Assembly (NCBI GenBank): GCA_027660625.1
Contig: JAQDNC010000006.1
Coordinates: forward strand, 1-64,000
Reading direction: 5' to 3'
DNA length: 64,000 nt
Source: Coriobacteriaceae bacterium AM100-PB1-1D-6A
Lineage (GTDB): Bacteria; Actinomycetota; Coriobacteriia; Coriobacteriales; Coriobacteriaceae
Position numbers and translations under genes: made by a program. Numbering within the stretch: position 1 is the first letter of the stretch; each line of letters begins with the position of its first letter. A model generated the notes under the pieces. That model saw only the letters and a program-made list of their open reading frames with translations, was not told the DNA's origin and did not search any database. Positions 35,766-46,350 of this stretch are shown one piece after another.

Positions 35766-37835
35766 ATGTCTTCCCAGTTGACGGTTGTTGTCGCCGGTAT
35801 CGTGCTGGTCGTGGCCATTGTGGTCGCGCTGGTCATCATGCGCCGCGGCGACTCCCGCTTTACCTACGACACGCAGCACGGAACGGCCCCGCGCGCCACC
35901 GAGGGCGAGGGCAATACGGCCGCTACGGCCTTCAAGGGCCGCTTTTCCATCCTCACCGCGGGCGTGGGTGCGATGTTTGCCGCGCTTGCCGTTAAGCTGT
36001 GGGGCATGCAGATGGTCTCGTCGGACTACTACGACAAGCAGGCCAAGAGCAATCAGACCCGTACCGTTACCACGCCTGCCGTTCGTGGCCGCATCTTGGA
36101 CCGCAACGGCGTCGCGCTGGTGCAAAACCGCCCCTCGCTCGCCGTCGTCGCCTATCGCGACCTTGCCGACGACAAGGTACTGGTGCGTCATCTTGCCAAC
36201 GTGCTCGGCATGCCGTATATCGCGGTGCTGCGCAACATCCAGGACAATTCCGAAGGCGCGCAGAGCCTGCATACGATCGCGACTGACGTGCGCCGCTCCA
36301 CTGTCGCCTACATTCAGGAGCACGCCGGTGAGTTTCCCGGCGTGAAGATCGCCGAGCGCACCGAGCGCCAATACCCGTATGGCGAGACCGCCTGCCATAT
36401 CTTGGGCTATACCGGCACCATTACCTCCGAGCAGCTCGAGGCGCAGAACAGGAAGTCGTCGGACGGCAGCGATAGCGCGGCTGGCCAGATCTCGTATCAA
36501 TCGGGCGATATTGTGGGCCAGGCGGGCGTAGAGATTTACTACGAAAATCTGCTGCAGGGCATTCGTGGTGAGCAGACCGTGAAAGTTGACGCCTCGGGTA
36601 ACGTGACCGGTCAAGCCGGCGCCGTTCCCGCCAAGGCCGGTTCTGACATTAAGCTTACGCTCGATCTTAAGATTCAACAGGCCTGCGAGACGGCTCTGGC
36701 GAATGCCATTGAGCTTGCCAAGACCACGGGTCATAGCGATGCCGGCAACGGCGCCGTGGTGTGCCTCGATCCCAACAATGGTGAGATTCTGGGTATGGCG
36801 AGCGAGCCCAAGTTTGATCCGTCGGTGTTCATCGGCGGCGTTTCCAACGACGTGTGGACCGAGCTCAACGACGACAAGGGTTCGCATCCGCTGCTCAACC
36901 GCGCCATTAGCGGCCAGTATATGTCGGCTTCGACCATCAAGCCGCTCTCGGCTCTGGCCGGTCTTGAGTTTGGAACCTATACCTCAGGCCAGACCACGAA
37001 CTGCACGGGCTATTGGACGGGCCTGGGCAAGTCATGGGGTAAGTACTGCTGGCTGCATTCCGGTCACGGCACTATGACGCTGCAATCCGGTATCGCCAAC
37101 TCGTGCGACCCCGTGTTTTACGATATGGGTAAGGCGTTTTTCTACAACGACCAGCATCCCGAGGGTCTGCAAGAGGTCTTTCGCCGTTGGGGCCTGGGCA
37201 AGACCTGCGGCATCGATCTGCCAAGTGAGGGCACCGGTCGCATTCCTGACGCCAAGTGGAAAGAGTCCTACTTTACCGACGCCTCGGCCGAGGACCGCAA
37301 GTGGAATGCCGGCGATATGACTAACATCGCTATCGGCCAGGGCGACATTTTGGTGACGCCGCTGCAGATGGCGTGTGCCTACATGGGCCTTGCCAACGGC
37401 GGCAAACAGTATGTGCCGCATGTGTTCTTGTCTGCTGTCTCGCGTGATGGCGACGGCGATGCCTACAAGTACAACGGCAAGGGCAAAAAGAAGCGCCTTG
37501 AGGCTCAAATTAACAACGATGCTGATCTTGCGCTGGTCCGCAACGGCATGCACGATGTGATTTACTCGGCGTCGACTTCGACCGCCGCACACTTTAACTC
37601 CTTGACCCCCACGGTCTACGGCAAGTCCGGCACGGGCGAGAAGAGCGGCGAGGACGATTACGCGTGGTTTTGCGCCTACGCGCCGGCCGATGAGCCCAAG
37701 TACGTGATTGTCACTGTCTTGGAACAGGGCGGTGGTGGCTCCGATACCGCGCTGCACGTCGTGCGCGATGTCCTCGGTGCCATTTATGACGAGCCCGACA
37801 CATCTTCTGCCACGGGCGATTCTTCGGTTCGATAG
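35766..37835 (+). CDS. mrdA: penicillin-binding protein 2, elongation transpeptidase
   Basis: A 689-residue class B penicillin-binding protein that cross-links peptidoglycan outside the membrane. Two hydrophobic stretches are near residues 4-26 and 60-80. The dimerisation region begins with VRGRILDRNGVALV. The transpeptidase serine is S389 in STIK, the second motif is SCD in NSCDPVFYDMG, and the third is KSGTG at about 620. SxD and KSGT are the PBP2-type variants. It is paired with rodA and follows mreD. The extra N-terminal hydrophobic segment ahead of the membrane anchor is uncommon in the family. Confidence 0.92.
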   Translation: MSSQLTVVVAGIVLVVAIVVALVIMRRGDSRFTYDTQHGTAPRATEGEGNTAATAFKGRFSILTAGVGAMFAALAVKLWGMQMVSSDYYDKQAKSNQTRTVTTPAVRGRILDRNGVALVQNRPSLAVVAYRDLADDKVLVRHLANVLGMPYIAVLRNIQDNSEGAQSLHTIATDVRRSTVAYIQEHAGEFPGVKIAERTERQYPYGETACHILGYTGTITSEQLEAQNRKSSDGSDSAAGQISYQSGDIVGQAGVEIYYENLLQGIRGEQTVKVDASGNVTGQAGAVPAKAGSDIKLTLDLKIQQACETALANAIELAKTTGHSDAGNGAVVCLDPNNGEILGMASEPKFDPSVFIGGVSNDVWTELNDDKGSHPLLNRAISGQYMSASTIKPLSALAGLEFGTYTSGQTTNCTGYWTGLGKSWGKYCWLHSGHGTMTLQSGIANSCDPVFYDMGKAFFYNDQHPEGLQEVFRRWGLGKTCGIDLPSEGTGRIPDAKWKESYFTDASAEDRKWNAGDMTNIAIGQGDILVTPLQMACAYMGLANGGKQYVPHVFLSAVSRDGDGDAYKYNGKGKKKRLEAQINNDADLALVRNGMHDVIYSASTSTAAHFNSLTPTVYGKSGTGEKSGEDDYAWFCAYAPADEPKYVIVTVLEQGGGGSDTALHVVRDVLGAIYDEPDTSSATGDSSVR

Positions 37836-37844
37836 GAGGTTGCG

Positions 37845-39071
37845 ATGGATTTTTCGCCGGCGGACCTGTTCCGCTCAACTAAAACCGGTTCCCGCAGCAG
37901 CCTGGACCGTGTCAACAAGCAGCTTTCGGCCTCGCGCGGCACGTTTCGCCAGAAGGTGCACATCGGCGTGCTGCTGGCAACCTTGGCACTCGTTGCCTAT
38001 GGTGCCATCATCATTTGGTCGGCATCGCAGTTTAAGGCCGACGCCTCATTTTCGCGCCACCTGTTGGGCATCGGCATCGGTGCGGTGCTTGCGGTGCTCG
38101 TCTGGCGTACCGATCTGCGCGGCATCTCTAACTTCTCGACGGCGCTGCTCGTCATCGACCTCATTGTGATTTTCTCGCCCAAGATTCCGGGGCTGTCCTA
38201 TACGGGCGGTCTGGGCATGACGGGCTGGATCAAGATTCCCGGTATCGGTCTTACCTTCCAGCCGGTCGAGCTCGCCAAGCTCATCACGATCTTCTTTATC
38301 GCCACGCTTGGTTCGCAGTACAACGGCCGCATCGATACCGCCCGCGACTACATTAAGCTCTGCGGCATGCTTTCCGTTCCGTTTTTGGCCGTCGTCGCTA
38401 TGGGCGACCTGGGTTCGGGCTTGGTCGTGTTGGTGTCGGGTGCCGTTGTGATCTGCATGAGCGGTGCGCGCCGCGAATGGGTGCTGTCGACCTTGGCTCT
38501 GCTCGTGGGTTTGGTGGCGCTCATCCTGGCGCTCGATTCGGTGCTCGATTCTCTTTTGGGCCATGACGTTTTGATCAAGCAGTACCAGATGAACCGACTG
38601 ACCGTCTTTATCGACCCCGATAATGCCGATTCGGACGATGCCTACAACTTGCAGCAATCGCTCATCGCGGTTGGATCGGGTGGCTTTTTCGGTAAAGGTC
38701 TGGGCCATGCGACGCAGTCTGCCGGTGGCTTTCTGCCCGAGTTCCACACCGACTTCGTCTTTGCCTTTTTGTCCGAGACCTTTGGCTTCTGCGGCTCCTT
38801 TTTGCTGCTGTGCCTGTACGTGCTGCTCATGTTCTCGACGATTCGCGTCGCCTTTAAGTGTGAGTCTCTGTTCCTACGCTTGTCATGCGTGGGTATCGTC
38901 GGCATGTGGGCATTCCAGACCTTCGAGAACATCGGCATGTGCATCGGCATGATGCCGATTACCGGTATTCCGCTGCCGTTCATTAGCTTCGGTTCGTCCT
39001 CGATGATGATCCAGTTGCTGACGGTGGGTATCGTACAATCCATATGGCGGCATCGTTCGGGCGCCGCGTAA
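37845..39071 (+). CDS. rodA: RodA/FtsW-family peptidoglycan glycosyltransferase
   Basis: A 408-residue SEDS protein with about ten membrane helices that polymerises lipid II for the side wall. GLGMTGWIKIPGIGLTFQPVELAKL is the conserved external loop and following helix; QSLIAVGSGGFFGKGLGHATQ and PEFHTDFVFAFLSETFGF carry the signature with the catalytic aspartate; the end has TGIPLPFISFGSSSM. Its place beside pbp2 and mreBCD supports RodA over FtsW. The N-terminal 50 residues are cytoplasmic and basic. GGAGG precedes ATG 37845. Confidence 0.92.
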   Translation: MDFSPADLFRSTKTGSRSSLDRVNKQLSASRGTFRQKVHIGVLLATLALVAYGAIIIWSASQFKADASFSRHLLGIGIGAVLAVLVWRTDLRGISNFSTALLVIDLIVIFSPKIPGLSYTGGLGMTGWIKIPGIGLTFQPVELAKLITIFFIATLGSQYNGRIDTARDYIKLCGMLSVPFLAVVAMGDLGSGLVVLVSGAVVICMSGARREWVLSTLALLVGLVALILALDSVLDSLLGHDVLIKQYQMNRLTVFIDPDNADSDDAYNLQQSLIAVGSGGFFGKGLGHATQSAGGFLPEFHTDFVFAFLSETFGFCGSFLLLCLYVLLMFSTIRVAFKCESLFLRLSCVGIVGMWAFQTFENIGMCIGMMPITGIPLPFISFGSSSMMIQLLTVGIVQSIWRHRSGAA

Positions 39072-39089
39072 CCGCTGGAGGGGTTTGCT

Positions 39090-40019
39090 ATGAAGATTCC
39101 CGTGGACAAGCTGACCCGCGTCTTTAAGATGGGCGCGACCACCAAGAAGGATTCCGACACGCCGGTTCGCGTGTCCGTCTACCTCGATTCGTCTGCCTCG
39201 CGTTTTTTGGTCGAGACGGTGCGCGATGCCTTCGTGCCGCAGACGACGTCTGGCATTGTGCGCGTTGAGCGCCTGGGTGAGGACCGTATCGTCCCCAAGA
39301 CCGATACCGACGTGGTGCTGGTCCTTTCGTGCGGATCCGACCGTCTGGAGAGCGCTGTACAGGAGCTTGTGATTGCCGGCGCCCCCGTGTGCGTGCTGGC
39401 CGAGTCCGCTGTCGAGGTGCCTTTTATCCAGGAGTCCACGCCCATGCTCGGCGCGGTGGCGGCTACCGATAAGACGTATCTGCTCGAGACGCTCGCTCGC
39501 TGGATTCTCGACCGCACGGACAAGGAGACAGCCTTTGCGGCGAACTTTGCCTTTATGCGTATCGCCGCCGCCAACCGCATCATCACCTCGTGCGCGCTTA
39601 CCAATATGGCGACGGGTGCGCTGGTGTTTTTGCCGGGGGCCGATTATCCCGTTATGGCGCTGGCGCAGGTGGGCATGCTCTTTGAGCTCGCGGCCATCTT
39701 TGGACGCGGTATTAAGCCCGAGCGCGGCTACGAGGTCGCGGGCGTGCTTGCCGGCGGCTTGGTGCTCCGCGCCGTCACCCGCGCCCTGGTAAAGCAGACG
39801 CCGCATATCGGGTTTGTCGTCAAGGCGCTGACCGCCGCCGCGGGCACCTATGGTATGGGCCGTGCGCTCGTTTCGCTGTATGAGCGCGACATCGATTACA
39901 GCCGTGCCAACGAGGTGGCTGCCGCCACGTTCTCGCGCGTTCGCGACCTGGTGACCACGGTTGCCGGCGCTACTCGTCCCATGGGTCCCTTTGAGGACGC
40001 ATCCGATCTCGCTGCTTAG
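39090..40019 (+). CDS. DUF697-like protein without a GTPase domain
   Basis: A 309-residue protein. Residues 25-145 form an alpha/beta, Rossmann-like part (VRVSVYLDSSASRFLVETVRDAF, VVLVLSCGSDRLES). Residues 150-275 resemble the hydrophobic DUF697 domain: AAANRIITSCALTNMATGALVFLPGADYPVMALAQVGMLFELAAIFG. No P-loop is seen, although DUF697 is often fused to a GTPase. It follows rodA by 18 bases and precedes a radical-SAM gene by nine, and so travels in the elongation operon. Its function is unknown; membrane association is likely. GGAGGGG precedes the ATG. Confidence 0.65.
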   Translation: MKIPVDKLTRVFKMGATTKKDSDTPVRVSVYLDSSASRFLVETVRDAFVPQTTSGIVRVERLGEDRIVPKTDTDVVLVLSCGSDRLESAVQELVIAGAPVCVLAESAVEVPFIQESTPMLGAVAATDKTYLLETLARWILDRTDKETAFAANFAFMRIAAANRIITSCALTNMATGALVFLPGADYPVMALAQVGMLFELAAIFGRGIKPERGYEVAGVLAGGLVLRAVTRALVKQTPHIGFVVKALTAAAGTYGMGRALVSLYERDIDYSRANEVAAATFSRVRDLVTTVAGATRPMGPFEDASDLAA

Positions 40020-40028
40020 GGGTTTCTT

Positions 40029-41906
40029 TTGCGCGCTGTGTACCAAGACTGTTTTCATTTGATTGAGCCCCTGCTCGCAAAGGTCGAGAAGCCGAGTCGC
40101 TATATCGACCATGAGTGGGGCACGCTCTCCAAGGCCGATGCCGACTATCGTTGCTGCATGATTTACCCGGATGTGTACGAGGTTGGCCTGCCCAACCAGG
40201 GTATTGCCATCCTGTACAACATCCTCAATCAGGCCGAGGGCATTTCCTGCGAGCGCGGCTATGTGCCGTGGCCCGATATGGGCGATGCCATGCGCGAGGC
40301 TGGTATCCCGCTGCTGTCGCTCGAGGGCGCAGCACCCGTGGCCTCGTTCGATATCGTCGGCATGCACGTGCCGCATGAGATGGCCGTGACAAACTTTCTC
40401 GAGGCCCTCGATCTAGCCGGCATTCCGCTGCTGGCGGCCGACCGCACCGAGGACGACCCCATCATCACTGCCGGTGGTCCCTCGGTCTATAACCCCGAGC
40501 CGTATGCAGCCTTCTTCGATGCCATCCTCATTGGCGAGGGCGAGGAGTCGCTGCTCGAGGTTTGCCAGCTGCATCGCCGCTTGCGCGACGAGGGCGTCTC
40601 GCGCGCTCAGATTGTCGAGCAGCTCGCGACGGTCGGTGGCACCTATGTGCCGTCGCTCTACGAGGTGCGCCATGACGAGCCCTGCTCGCCGCATGGCTAC
40701 ACCGTGCCGCGCGAAGGCAAGGACGTCCCACCGGTGGTCTACAAGCGCGTCGTTGAGGACTTTGGCGCTACCAATCCGTTGTCGCAGTCGTGCGTGCCCT
40801 ACGCGCAGCTCGTTCACGACCGCCTGTCGATCGAGATTCTGCGCGGTTGTGCCCGCGGCTGCCGTTTTTGCCAGGCCGGCATGACCTATCGCCCGGTGCG
40901 CGAGCGCTCGGCCGACCAGATTGTGTCCTCGGTGATCCAGGGCCTGGAAAAGACCGGCTATGACGAGGTGTCGCTTACCTCGCTTTCGACCACCGATCAC
41001 TCCTGCATCCGCGATGTGCTCGGTCGCCTTAACCGCCGTCTGGAAGATACGGGCATTCGCGTGTCCATTCCCTCGCAGCGCCTGGATTCGTTTGGCGTGG
41101 ATATGGCCGAGTCGGTCGCCGGCGAAAAGAAGGGCGGCCTGACGTTTGCCCCCGAAGCCGGCAGTCAGCGCATGCGCGACATCATCAACAAGAACGTGAC
41201 CGAGGAGGACTTGGACCGTGCGGCCAAGGCGGCCTTCGAGGCTGGTTGGAACCGCATGAAGCTCTACTTTATGATGGGCCTTCCCGGCGAGCGCGACGAG
41301 GATATCGTGGCCATCGCCAACCTGGCCGACCATGTGCTCGAGCTCGGCCGCTCCGTGGTTCCCAAGGCGCGTCGCGGCTCCATCTCGGTGTCCATCTCGG
41401 TGTCGGTGTTTATCCCCAAGGCCGCCACGCCGTTCCAATGGTGCCCGCAGCTCGATTACGATGACGTCAAGCGTCGCCAAAAGCTGCTCATCACGAGCGT
41501 GCGCAACCGCGCCGTACGCGTGCACTACCACGATGCCGAGACCTCGCTCGTTGAGGCCGCGCTGTCTCGCGCCGGCCGTGACATGACGCCGGTCATCATC
41601 GACGCCTGGCGTGCGGGCTCGCGTTTTGACGCCTGGGTGGAGCATTTTTCGCTCGATAACTGGAAAGAGGCGGCGGCCAAAAACGCCATCGACCTCAACG
41701 AGCTCGTGCACCTGCCCTACGAACTGGACTGGCGCCTGCCCTGGGAGCACGTGAGCCCCGGCTGCTCGCGCGGCTTTCTCGAGCGCGAGTACCGCCGCTC
41801 GCTGGAGGGTGTCACGACGCCCGACTGCACCCGCACGTCGTGCACCGGCTGTGGAATCTGCCCCACGCTCCATGCCAAGAACGTATTGGTGGGTGATCGC
41901 GCATGA
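40029..41906 (+). CDS. TIGR03960-type radical SAM protein
   Basis: A 625-residue protein. The N-terminal about 200 residues resemble a B12-binding-like fold (DVYEVGLPNQGIAILYNIL). The radical-SAM cluster motif is CARGCRFCQAG (C274, C278, C281), with GCARGCRFCQAGMTYRPVRERS as family hallmark. At the C-terminus, four further cysteines lie at 600, 605, 608 and 611, hinting at a second iron-sulfur cluster. The following gene, coding for a TIGR03936-like protein, overlaps by four bases; the two usually occur together. The substrate of this family is unsettled; tRNA or ribosome-related modification is a guess from its context beside rplU. Confidence 0.88.
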   Translation: MRAVYQDCFHLIEPLLAKVEKPSRYIDHEWGTLSKADADYRCCMIYPDVYEVGLPNQGIAILYNILNQAEGISCERGYVPWPDMGDAMREAGIPLLSLEGAAPVASFDIVGMHVPHEMAVTNFLEALDLAGIPLLAADRTEDDPIITAGGPSVYNPEPYAAFFDAILIGEGEESLLEVCQLHRRLRDEGVSRAQIVEQLATVGGTYVPSLYEVRHDEPCSPHGYTVPREGKDVPPVVYKRVVEDFGATNPLSQSCVPYAQLVHDRLSIEILRGCARGCRFCQAGMTYRPVRERSADQIVSSVIQGLEKTGYDEVSLTSLSTTDHSCIRDVLGRLNRRLEDTGIRVSIPSQRLDSFGVDMAESVAGEKKGGLTFAPEAGSQRMRDIINKNVTEEDLDRAAKAAFEAGWNRMKLYFMMGLPGERDEDIVAIANLADHVLELGRSVVPKARRGSISVSISVSVFIPKAATPFQWCPQLDYDDVKRRQKLLITSVRNRAVRVHYHDAETSLVEAALSRAGRDMTPVIIDAWRAGSRFDAWVEHFSLDNWKEAAAKNAIDLNELVHLPYELDWRLPWEHVSPGCSRGFLEREYRRSLEGVTTPDCTRTSCTGCGICPTLHAKNVLVGDRA

Positions 41907-42715
41907 GTGAGCGCTTGACCGACAACTCCACGCTCTTTAGGCTTCGCGTTCGCTATGGCAAGCGCGACCGTCTTAAGTACCTGGGCCATCTCGAAGTGAT
42001 TCATACCATTGAGCGCATCGTGCGTCGCGCGGGGCTGCCCTACGCCGTGACGCAGGGTTTCTCCCCGCACATGCGCGTGGGCTTTTCGTCGGCGTTGCCG
42101 GTGGGAACGTCGTCGACCTGCGAGTGGTATGACCTGTTTATGACCGAGTTCGTTGCACTCGACGAGGCGTTTGGGCGCCTGGCTGCTGCCTCTCCGGCCG
42201 ATCTGGCCCCCATCGAGGCCGCCTACATCGACGTGCGCACGCCGGCGCTGACGGCGCAACTCACGCGTCTGTCCTATCGTATCGATCTGCATCTCGATCC
42301 TGAGGCACCGGTGGATGCCGACGAGGTGCGTCGCGCTATCGATACGCTGCGCGCGGGCCATGGCATCGACTACGCACGCGGTAAGAAGGGCAAGCGCCTA
42401 GACCTTGACCACACACTGGTGGGCTATGAGCTCACGGCAGGGGAGCGCCCGGACCATCTGGTGCTCATGCTCGACACCCATGCCGACAACGAGGGGTCCA
42501 TGCGTCCGGAAATTTTGCTTTCTGCCGCTGATGTTTTGTTGCAGGGCTTGACCCCGGGCGTCGATGCACCTATCGTTTCCACCGGTATGCAAGACCTCGT
42601 GACCATCTGCTCCTACGATGTCGAGCGTCAGAATCAAGCATGCGAGGACGACGAGGGCCGACTCGTCAGCCCCATACCTGTGCGAACTTGTGGATTTGCT
42701 CCACATACTCGTTGA
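41903..42715 (+). CDS. TIGR03936/DUF2344 radical-SAM partner protein
   Basis: A 270-residue protein beginning FRLRVRYGKRDRLKYLGHLEVIHTIERIVRRAGLPYAVTQGFSPHMRVGFSSALPVGTSS, the conserved core of the DUF2344 family. In other bacteria it is fused to or paired with TIGR03960 radical-SAM proteins, as here by a four-base overlap (ATGA). It has no cysteine cluster of its own and probably binds the substrate. The distal part is less conserved. Its stop codon overlaps the -35 box of the L21 promoter, so the next operon starts from inside this gene's end. Confidence 0.87.
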   Translation: MSERLTDNSTLFRLRVRYGKRDRLKYLGHLEVIHTIERIVRRAGLPYAVTQGFSPHMRVGFSSALPVGTSSTCEWYDLFMTEFVALDEAFGRLAAASPADLAPIEAAYIDVRTPALTAQLTRLSYRIDLHLDPEAPVDADEVRRAIDTLRAGHGIDYARGKKGKRLDLDHTLVGYELTAGERPDHLVLMLDTHADNEGSMRPEILLSAADVLLQGLTPGVDAPIVSTGMQDLVTICSYDVERQNQACEDDEGRLVSPIPVRTCGFAPHTR

Positions 42716-42740
42716 CGGGGGTATTATCGCCTGCTACTAT
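42712..42740 (+). promoter_or_regulatory. promoter of rplU-rpmA
   Basis: TTGACG (42712-42717) and TACTAT (42735-42740) are exactly 17 bases apart, and the first box overlaps the stop of the preceding gene. It is the clearest sigma-70-type promoter seen and lies 42 bases before the L21 start. Confidence 0.8.
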
Positions 42741-42782
42741 ATTCGGCTGTTGCACTAACTGATGCATGAAGGGCAAGTAAAC

Positions 42783-43157
42783 ATGTACGCAATCGTTAAC
42801 ACGGGCGGCAAGCAGTACAAGGTCGCCACCGACGATGTCATCACCGTCGAGAAGATCGAGGGCAATGAGGGCGATAAGATCACCCTGCCGGTTATCTTCC
42901 TCAACGATGGTAAGAAGATCGTCACCGATCCCGACAAGCTGGCCAAGGCCAAGGTTACCGCTCAGATCGTTGAGCAGTTCAAGGGCGAGAAGCAGCTGGT
43001 CTTCAAGTTCCACAAGCGCAAGCGCTATCGTCGTCTGAAGGGTCACCGTCAGCAGCTCACCAAGCTGAAGATTGTGAAGGTTCAGGCTACCTCCCGCGCC
43101 AAGAAGGCTGTCAAGGCAGAGGCTGAGGCTGTTGCCGAGGCTCCCGTCGCCGAGTAG
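42783..43157 (+). CDS. rplU: 50S ribosomal protein L21
   Basis: A 124-residue ribosomal protein starting MYAIVNTGGKQYKV, the L21 hallmark, with KFHKRKRYRRLKGHRQ the rRNA-binding segment. It assembles early in the large subunit. After the usual about 103 residues it has an Ala/Glu/Val-rich tail (KAEAEAVAEAPVAE). ATG 42783 is chosen over an in-frame ATG 21 bases before because AAGGGCAAG is well placed. It is co-transcribed with rpmA 33 bases on. Confidence 0.96.
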   Translation: MYAIVNTGGKQYKVATDDVITVEKIEGNEGDKITLPVIFLNDGKKIVTDPDKLAKAKVTAQIVEQFKGEKQLVFKFHKRKRYRRLKGHRQQLTKLKIVKVQATSRAKKAVKAEAEAVAEAPVAE

Positions 43158-43190
43158 ATTACACTCGTAACGAAAGAGTAGGTATACACA

Positions 43191-43448
43191 ATGGCACACA
43201 AAAAAGGACTCGGTTCCTCCCGTAATGGCCGTGACTCCCGCGGTCAGCGCCTTGGCACGAAGCGCTATGCCGGCCAGACGGTAACCACGGGCACGATTCT
43301 CGTCCGTCAGCACGGCACGCACATCCACCCGGGTGAGAACGTTGGCCGTGGCAAGGACGACACGCTGTTCGCGCTGGTCGACGGTACCGTTGAGTTCCAC
43401 AAGGGTATCAAGCACAGGGTCAGCGTACGCCCGCTCGCGAACGCGTAA
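43191..43448 (+). CDS. rpmA: 50S ribosomal protein L27
   Basis: This 85-residue protein has the standard L27 beginning [31 protein letters not shown], whose N-terminus reaches the peptidyl-transferase centre, and [24 protein letters not shown] in the core. The N-terminus starts directly at the mature sequence, with no Firmicute-type cleaved extension. It follows rplU and is ended by the hairpin at 43474-43516. Confidence 0.97.
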   Translation: MAHKKGLGSSRNGRDSRGQRLGTKRYAGQTVTTGTILVRQHGTHIHPGENVGRGKDDTLFALVDGTVEFHKGIKHRVSVRPLANA

Positions 43449-43473
43449 TTCACCCTTCATAGAGCACATATGT

Positions 43474-43516
43474 GGGAGGCACTTGAGTTTTAGGATTCAA
43501 GGGTCTCCCTCTTTTT
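43474..43516 (+). terminator. terminator after rpmA
   Basis: A 13-bp stem (43474-43486 with 43497-43509, one mismatch and one G-U pair) with a ten-base loop runs into TCTTTTTT. It separates rplU-rpmA from obg, whose start is 18 bases further; partial read-through is plausible. Confidence 0.85.
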
Positions 43517-43521
43517 TGTAG

Positions 43522-45021
<1,500 letters not shown>

Positions 45022-45024
45022 GTC

Positions 45025-45702
45025 ATGTCGCTGCGCGGTGGAATCGGATTGCCTGAACTTCCCATCAAGGATGGGCACGAGTTTCGGCTTGGCATTATGG
45101 GCGGCACCTTTGACCCGATTCATTACGGGCACTTGGTTACTGCCGAGCAGGCGCGTGAGTCCCTTGACTTGGATGCCGTGCTCTTTATGCCGGCCGGCTC
45201 TCCTGCCTTCAAGCTCGACAAACCGGTGACGCCTGCTGAGGACCGTTATGCCATGACGGTCCTCGCGACAGCGGCGAACCCGGCCTTTTTGGCAAGCCGC
45301 TTCGAGATCGATCGTGCCGGTGTCACCTACACAGCCGATACGCTGCGTGCCCTTCGCGAGTTTTACCCGACACAGGTGAAGCTTTACTTTATTACGGGTG
45401 CCGATGCGATTATCGATATTGTGACCTGGCACAATGCAGATGAGATTGCCGAACTGGCAACCTTTATTGCGGCGACGCGACCGGGCTTTGATATCGATAC
45501 TGCTCGCGCGCGAATCAAAGAGTCGGGCCTGCCGTTTGACGTGCGGTATATCCAGATTCCGGCGCTGGCGATTAGCTCGACCAACATTCGCAAGCGGGTT
45601 GCTCGCGGCATGAGCGTGCGCTATCTTACGAGCGAGTCCGTGCTCGGCTATATCCGTAAACGCGGCCTGTATGCCGATCTTGGGCAAGACGATTTTGATT
45701 GA
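45025..45702 (+). CDS. nadD: nicotinate-nucleotide adenylyltransferase
   Basis: A 225-residue enzyme joining ATP to nicotinate mononucleotide in NAD synthesis. GIMGGTFDPIHYGHL is the nucleotidyltransferase motif (GxFDPxHxGH), and ISSTNIRKRVARG is the C-terminal ISSTxIR signature. The N-terminus has about 18 extra residues ahead of the fold (MSLRGGIGLPELPIKDGHEF). Start ATG 45025 lies three bases after the obg stop and inside its Shine-Dalgarno context (GGAGGGCGAGTAAGTC), suggesting coupling. Confidence 0.94.
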   Translation: MSLRGGIGLPELPIKDGHEFRLGIMGGTFDPIHYGHLVTAEQARESLDLDAVLFMPAGSPAFKLDKPVTPAEDRYAMTVLATAANPAFLASRFEIDRAGVTYTADTLRALREFYPTQVKLYFITGADAIIDIVTWHNADEIAELATFIAATRPGFDIDTARARIKESGLPFDVRYIQIPALAISSTNIRKRVARGMSVRYLTSESVLGYIRKRGLYADLGQDDFD

Positions 45703-45714
45703 TGGGGGAGAACG

Positions 45715-46323
45715 TTGTCGGTAGAAGATCAGTTTGAGGGCGACGAACGCGCGCTCTTGACGCGTATCCACGAGTTGCTCGATGTGCGCATGAAGGATAA
45801 GCGTAAGCGTTACGTGCATTCGCTCGGGGTTGCCGAGACTGCGCTGCACCTAGCCGAGGTGTACGGTGTCGACCGCTTTGATGCCGCTGCCGCCGGCCTG
45901 ATCCATGACTGGGATAAGGTGCTCTCCGACGACGAGCTGGTCACGCGCGCTCTGCATTATGGCATTAAGATTGCCGGCTCTCCGTCTGCCGCGACGCCGC
46001 TTTTGCATGGCCCGGTTGCCGCCTATGAGCTTCCGCAGCTTTTTCCCGAGCTGTCGCCGGCGGTCTTTCAGGCTGTCGACCGTCACACCGTGGGCGCTTG
46101 CGACATGACGCCGCTCGATATGGTGGTCTTTGTGGCCGATGCCATCGAACCCAACCGCCACGGCGATTATGCCCATGCGCTGCGCAAGATGGTGGGGAAG
46201 TCCTCGCTCGACGAGTTGTTCTTCTCCTGTTTTGCGCAGGGTCTGGTCTATGTGATCCAGACCGGGCGTTATCTTTATCCCACGGCTATTACGATTTACA
46301 ACCATTACGCCCAGCTGCGCTAG
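45715..46323 (+). CDS. yqeK: YqeK-type HD-domain hydrolase
   Basis: A 202-residue HD protein. The metal ligands are in RYVHSLGVAETALHLAEVYGVD and LIHDWDKVL, and the third in DRHTVG, DMVVFVADAIEPNR. YqeK proteins hydrolyse diadenosine tetraphosphate in some bacteria; that activity is inferred here. The position between nadD and rsfS is typical. TTG 45715 is used, with GGGGGAGAA in front. Length and motifs are standard. Confidence 0.88.
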   Translation: MSVEDQFEGDERALLTRIHELLDVRMKDKRKRYVHSLGVAETALHLAEVYGVDRFDAAAAGLIHDWDKVLSDDELVTRALHYGIKIAGSPSAATPLLHGPVAAYELPQLFPELSPAVFQAVDRHTVGACDMTPLDMVVFVADAIEPNRHGDYAHALRKMVGKSSLDELFFSCFAQGLVYVIQTGRYLYPTAITIYNHYAQLR

Positions 46324-46350
46324 CTCGGGCTGTCTAGAAAGAGGTATTCC

